DNA from: Hyphomicrobiaceae bacterium
GTDB taxonomy: Bacteria > Pseudomonadota > Alphaproteobacteria > Rhizobiales > Ancalomicrobiaceae
Assembly: GCA_016793065.1 (NCBI GenBank)
Contig: JAEULV010000130.1
Span: forward strand, 1 to 38,337
Reading direction: 5' to 3'
DNA length: 38,337 bases
The notes under the pieces are model-generated. The model was not told the origin of the DNA, did no database searches, and saw only the letters and a program-made list of their open reading frames with translations. The translations under genes and the position numbers were made by a program. This document shows, piece by piece, positions 34,938-38,337 of this stretch; the first letter of the stretch is position 1; each line of letters opens with the position of its first letter.

Positions 34938-36175
34938 GAGAAGAAATCATGTGCCTTCTGAAGGGCCTGCGCAAGCACATCAATTTCCTCACGCGTATTG
35001 TAAAGCCCGAACGATGCCCGGCATGTAGAGGTGACGCCGAAGCGCTGCAACAGCGGCTGGGCGCAATGCGTGCCTGCGCGCACCGCAACGCCGTAGCGAT
35101 CGAGCACGGTGGCGACATCGTGGGCATGGGCGCCCTCAAGCTCGAACGACACGATCGCGCCCTTGTCCGGCGTCTTGCCGAAGATCCGCACCCGGTTGAT
35201 CTGCGACAGGCGCTGGTGGGCATAGTCGCGCAGATCCGCCTCGTGGGCGGCGATGTTGGCGCGGCCGAGGCCGGTCATGTAGCGCAGCGCCGCGCCGAGG
35301 CCGATCGCCTCGACGATGTTGGGCGTGCCGGCCTCGAAGCGGTGCGGCGGCTCACCATAGCTGACGCCGTCCATCGTCACGGTCTTGATCATCTCGCCGC
35401 CGCCGAGGAAGGGCGGCATCCGTTCCAGCAGTTCGCGCTTGCCGTAGAGCACGCCGACGCCGGTCGGGCCATAGAGCTTGTGGCCGGTGACGACGTAGAA
35501 GTCGGCATCGAGATCGCGCACGTCGACCGGCATGTGAACGGCCGCCTGGCTGCCGTCGACCAGCACCTTGATGCCGCGCGCGTGGGCAAGGCGGATGACC
35601 TCCTTCACCGGCACGACGGTTCCGAGTACGTTCGACATCTGGGTGATGGCGACGATCTTGGTCCGCTCGGTCAGCAGCGCCTCGAAGGCGGCGAGATCGA
35701 AGCCGCCGTCCTCGTCGACCGGCGCCCATTTCAGCATCGCGCCCTTGCGCTCGCGCCAGAAATGCCAGGGCACGATGTTGGAATGGTGCTCCATGATCGA
35801 CAGCACCACTTCGTCGCCTTCGCCAATGTCGTGACCGAGCGACGACGCCACCAGGTTGATCGCCTCGGTGGTCGACTTGGTGAAGATGATCTCATCGGTC
35901 GAGGCGGCGCCGAGAAAATCGCGCACGATCTCGCGCGCTTCCTCGAAGGCTTCGGTCGCGGCATTGGCGAGGTAGTGCAAGCCACGATGAACATTGGCAT
36001 ATTCGCTGGTATAGGCCTTGTTCATCCGCTCCAGCACAACCGACGGCTTCTGCGCCGAGGCGCCGTTGTCGAGATAGACCAGCGGCTTGCCGTGCACGGT
36101 CATCGACAGGATCGGGAAATCCCGCCGGACCTGGGCGACGTCATAGGGCACACCATTTTCGACTTCGACTGCCAT
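34934..36175 (-). CDS. sufS: Cysteine desulfurase SufS
   Basis: PLP enzyme that removes sulfur from cysteine as a persulfide and supplies it to the SufBCD scaffold. The 413-residue protein is a group II desulfurase. The PLP lysine is Lys233 (VTGHKLYGPTG), and the persulfide-forming cysteine is Cys385 (STCRASFGLYNT), as in E. coli SufS Cys364. The SufS-type short loop with HCAQPL at 370-375 is present. The ATG at 36175 fits the family best; the open frame to 36244 lacks a ribosome binding site. It follows sufD by 95 bp. No sufE is visible here, so its sulfur acceptor is elsewhere or direct. Confidence 0.95.
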   Translation of the reverse strand: MAVEVENGVPYDVAQVRRDFPILSMTVHGKPLVYLDNGASAQKPSVVLERMNKAYTSEYANVHRGLHYLANAATEAFEEAREIVRDFLGAASTDEIIFTKSTTEAINLVASSLGHDIGEGDEVVLSIMEHHSNIVPWHFWRERKGAMLKWAPVDEDGGFDLAAFEALLTERTKIVAITQMSNVLGTVVPVKEVIRLAHARGIKVLVDGSQAAVHMPVDVRDLDADFYVVTGHKLYGPTGVGVLYGKRELLERMPPFLGGGEMIKTVTMDGVSYGEPPHRFEAGTPNIVEAIGLGAALRYMTGLGRANIAAHEADLRDYAHQRLSQINRVRIFGKTPDKGAIVSFELEGAHAHDVATVLDRYGVAVRAGTHCAQPLLQRFGVTSTCRASFGLYNTREEIDVLAQALQKAHDFFS

Positions 36176-36270
36176 GCTCTTGCTCGTTTCGACAGGGATG
36201 CCGACAGGGGTCGGCCTACACGATGGGGCAATCGTCCGCTCCATCCAATATCAAGCGCGTTTCATGCCAA

Positions 36271-37563
36271 CTAACGCCGGCGCCCGGAAAGCCAAGCCTC
36301 GATCCTGCCGGTCAGCACCGCGCCGATCTCGGCATCGCCCATTTCCTCGACGGTTTCGGCAAGGAACGCCAGTACCAGCAGCCGCTCCGCCTCGGCTCGG
36401 GGGATACCGCGCGCCATCAGGTAGAATTTCAGCTTCTCGTCCAGCTCGCCGGCGGTGGCGCCGTGGCCGCACTGGACGTCGTCGGCGAAAATCTCCAGTT
36501 CCGGCTTGTTGGCGACTTCCGCCTCGTCCGACAGCAGGATCGAATGGCTCGCCATCCGCCCATCGGTCTTCTGGGCGCCGGGGCGGACGATGATCTTGCC
36601 CTGGAACACGCCCTTGGCCCGGTCGTCGATCACCGACTTGTAGAGTTCGCGGCTCTGGCCATGGGGCACGGCATGGTCGACCACCAGTGTCGTGTCGGCG
36701 TGCTGGCGACCGGCGAGGAGATTGGCGCCGCGGGTGGCGAGATTGGCGTTCTCGCCGTCGAACCGGACGAACAGCTGGTTGCGGATCAGTTCGCCGCCGG
36801 AGTTCAGCACGAAATGATTGAGCTCGGCGCCGGCGCCGAGCGTCGCGGCCAGCGTGCCGAAATGGGTCGCCGTCGAACCTTCCGCCTGCAGCTTGACCAG
36901 GGTGGCATGGGCGCCGTCGGCAAGCCGCATCTCCAGCATGGCGTTGACCTGATAGGCGGTCGCGTCGGGACCGGCATGGCTCTCGATCAGGCGAAGCCGG
37001 GCGCCGGCGCCGAGCTCGACCACATGACGCACGGCGGCAAGCGTCGCGCCGGTGGTCACATGGGCGATTTCGAGCAAGGCCTCGACCGTCGCGCCGGCGG
37101 CGACGCGGATGACGACGCCATCACCGGCGAGGGCGCTGTTGAGCCCGACGAGCGGATCGGCCTCCGGCGCGACCCCGCCAAGCGTCAGCCCGGCGGCGAG
37201 CGCGTCGGTCAGCGCCGCGACCTCGACGCCGGCAACCACGGCGGTATCGCTGGCGGCGGCGTCGAAGCGCCCGTCAACGAACACGAGCCGGTGGCGCGGC
37301 AGGTCGGCGGGCAGGCAATCGGCGATCGGCGCGGCGTCGGCCGTCGCGCGCGGCGCGGCCGGCGGGACGGCACGCAGCAGCGCCCGCAGGTCGGTGTAGT
37401 GATAGTCCTCGATCCGCCGATGCGGCAGGCCGGCCGTGGCGAATTGCGCCGCCGCTGGCGCGGCGATCCGCGCCAGCGGCGCCGACAGTCCGTCGAGATG
37501 CGCCGCGATCGCCTCGCCAAGCGCCTTTTCCGCCGCCGTCCGAATGGGGGTTACCGCCGTCAT
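36271..37563 (-). CDS. sufD: Fe-S cluster assembly protein SufD
   Basis: Scaffold partner of SufB and SufC in building new [4Fe-4S] clusters. The 430-residue protein has the N-terminal helical region (PAAAQFATAGLPHRRIEDYHYTDLRAL) and the right-handed beta-helix core. The C-terminal helical segment with the family hallmark IFADDVQCGHGATAGELDE follows near residues 355-375. The ATG at 37563 has an excellent AGGGGA site about 7 bases upstream; a GTG at 37578 opens the same frame and overlaps sufC. It lies 11 bp after sufC and 95 bp before sufS. Confidence 0.94.
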   Translation of the reverse strand: MTAVTPIRTAAEKALGEAIAAHLDGLSAPLARIAAPAAAQFATAGLPHRRIEDYHYTDLRALLRAVPPAAPRATADAAPIADCLPADLPRHRLVFVDGRFDAAASDTAVVAGVEVAALTDALAAGLTLGGVAPEADPLVGLNSALAGDGVVIRVAAGATVEALLEIAHVTTGATLAAVRHVVELGAGARLRLIESHAGPDATAYQVNAMLEMRLADGAHATLVKLQAEGSTATHFGTLAATLGAGAELNHFVLNSGGELIRNQLFVRFDGENANLATRGANLLAGRQHADTTLVVDHAVPHGQSRELYKSVIDDRAKGVFQGKIIVRPGAQKTDGRMASHSILLSDEAEVANKPELEIFADDVQCGHGATAGELDEKLKFYLMARGIPRAEAERLLVLAFLAETVEEMGDAEIGAVLTGRIEAWLSGRRR

Positions 37564-37574
37564 TGCTTGTCCCC

Positions 37575-38324
37575 TCACGCGGCCTGGCCGGCATAGTCGG
37601 CATAGCCCTTGGCCTCGAGTTCCAGCGCCAGCTCCTTGCCGCCCGAGCGGACGATGCGGCCATCGGCGAGGACGTGGACGAAATCCGGCACGATGTGATC
37701 GAGCAGTCGCTGGTAGTGGGTGATGACGATGAAGGCGCGATCGGGCGAGCGCAGGGCGTTGACGCCTTCCGAGACGATGCGCAGGGCGTCGATATCGAGG
37801 CCGGAATCGGTCTCGTCGAGGACGCAGAGCTTCGGCTGCAGCACGGCCATCTGCAGGATTTCGTTACGCTTCTTCTCTCCGCCGGAGAAGCCGACATTGA
37901 CGGCGCGCTTCAGCATGTCGGCATTGATGTTGAGCTTGGCGGCCTCGCGCTTGACCAGCTTCATGAAGTCGGGCGTGGCGATCTCGCCCTCGCCGCGCGC
38001 CTTGCGCTGGGCATTGAGCGCCGCCTTCAGGAACGTCATGTTGGCGACGCCGGGAATCTCGACCGGGTACTGGAACGCCAGGAACACGCCCTTGGCGGCG
38101 CGCGCGTCGGCCTCCATCTCCGCCAGGTTCTCGCCGTCGAGCGTCATCTCGCCCTCGGTGACGTCATAGCCTTCCTTGCCGGCGAGGATGTAGGACATGG
38201 TCGACTTGCCGGCGCCGTTCGGCCCCATGATCGCGTGCACCTCGCCCGGCTTCACCTGCAGCGACAGGCCCTTGAGGATTTCACGATCGCCGACCTTGGC
38301 GTGGAGATTGGTGATGGTGAGCAT
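37575..38324 (-). CDS. sufC: SufC ABC-type ATPase of Fe-S assembly
   Basis: Cytoplasmic ATPase that drives the SufBCD complex. The 249-residue protein has Walker A GPNGAGKST (34-42), the signature FSGGEKKRNE (146-155) and Walker B LCVLDETDSGLD (166-177), typical of SufC, with the conserved Gln/Glu loop around 84-90 (FQYPVEIPG). The ATG at 38324 has AAGGA about 7 bases upstream, just inside the window. The upstream gene, expected to be sufB, lies beyond the right edge. It is followed by sufD after 11 bp. Confidence 0.96.
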   Translation of the reverse strand: MLTITNLHAKVGDREILKGLSLQVKPGEVHAIMGPNGAGKSTMSYILAGKEGYDVTEGEMTLDGENLAEMEADARAAKGVFLAFQYPVEIPGVANMTFLKAALNAQRKARGEGEIATPDFMKLVKREAAKLNINADMLKRAVNVGFSGGEKKRNEILQMAVLQPKLCVLDETDSGLDIDALRIVSEGVNALRSPDRAFIVITHYQRLLDHIVPDFVHVLADGRIVRSGGKELALELEAKGYADYAGQAA

Positions 38325-38337
38325 GAGGGGGTCCTTG

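Overview
The window is about 38.3 kb of GC-rich DNA (roughly two thirds G+C by eye). It reads as a chromosomal segment of a facultatively anaerobic, nitrate-respiring alphaproteobacterium. Supporting signs are the metG-tatD-MBL hydrolase cluster, a fused malic enzyme/phosphotransacetylase, a two-domain cold-shock protein, a secG-pyrG pair and a sufCDS-sufT-sufA operon. I cannot fix the order; Hyphomicrobiales and Rhodospirillales are both plausible. Almost all of the sequence is ordinary chromosome with one gene per kilobase. The only hint of a mobile element is a possible transposase start cut off by the left edge.

Layout. 1-333: edge ORF and a 129-bp palindromic intergenic element. 334-3630 (minus): metG, tatD and an MBL-fold hydrolase. 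4181-7518 (plus): a choline-kinase-like phosphotransferase coupled to a covalent-flavin dimethylglycine/sarcosine dehydrogenase-like protein with a GcvT half. 7864-10702: double cold-shock protein, sirtuin, glyoxalase I, ferritin-like protein. 11035-11109: tRNA-Glu(UUC) with its own promoter. 11174-11695: GNAT. 11898-18433 (minus): a complete napFDAGHBC periplasmic nitrate reductase operon, with a perfect FNR/FixK-type box upstream and a strong intrinsic terminator downstream. 18735-20966 (minus): NTF2-like protein, glutathione transferase, GNAT, rhodanese. 21091-23391: a tiny membrane protein, a DUF599 membrane protein and two overlapping hypothetical genes. 23629-27547 (minus): Pat-type protein acetyltransferase and a tandem UspA. 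28019-33659 (plus): maeB-pta fusion, aqpZ, secG, pyrG. 34090-38324 (minus): sufA, sufT, sufS, sufD, sufC, the operon continuing past the right edge (sufB expected).

How it fits together. NapC and NapGH would pass quinol electrons to NapB and NapA in the periplasm under low oxygen. The FNR-type box before napF and an imperfect one before uspA suggest shared oxygen control. Suf genes supply the many Fe-S clusters needed by NapF, NapG, NapH and NapA. Three acetyl-CoA-linked functions lie within 22 kb: a Pat-like lysine acetyltransferase, a sirtuin deacylase and the malic enzyme/PTA fusion. I see no CRISPR array, phage, toxin-antitoxin pair or recognisable new defence system. The less explained items are the kinase-dehydrogenase pair, the overlapping hypothetical pair near 23 kb, the GTTAGC direct repeats at 21.44-21.49 kb and a few tiny ORFs.
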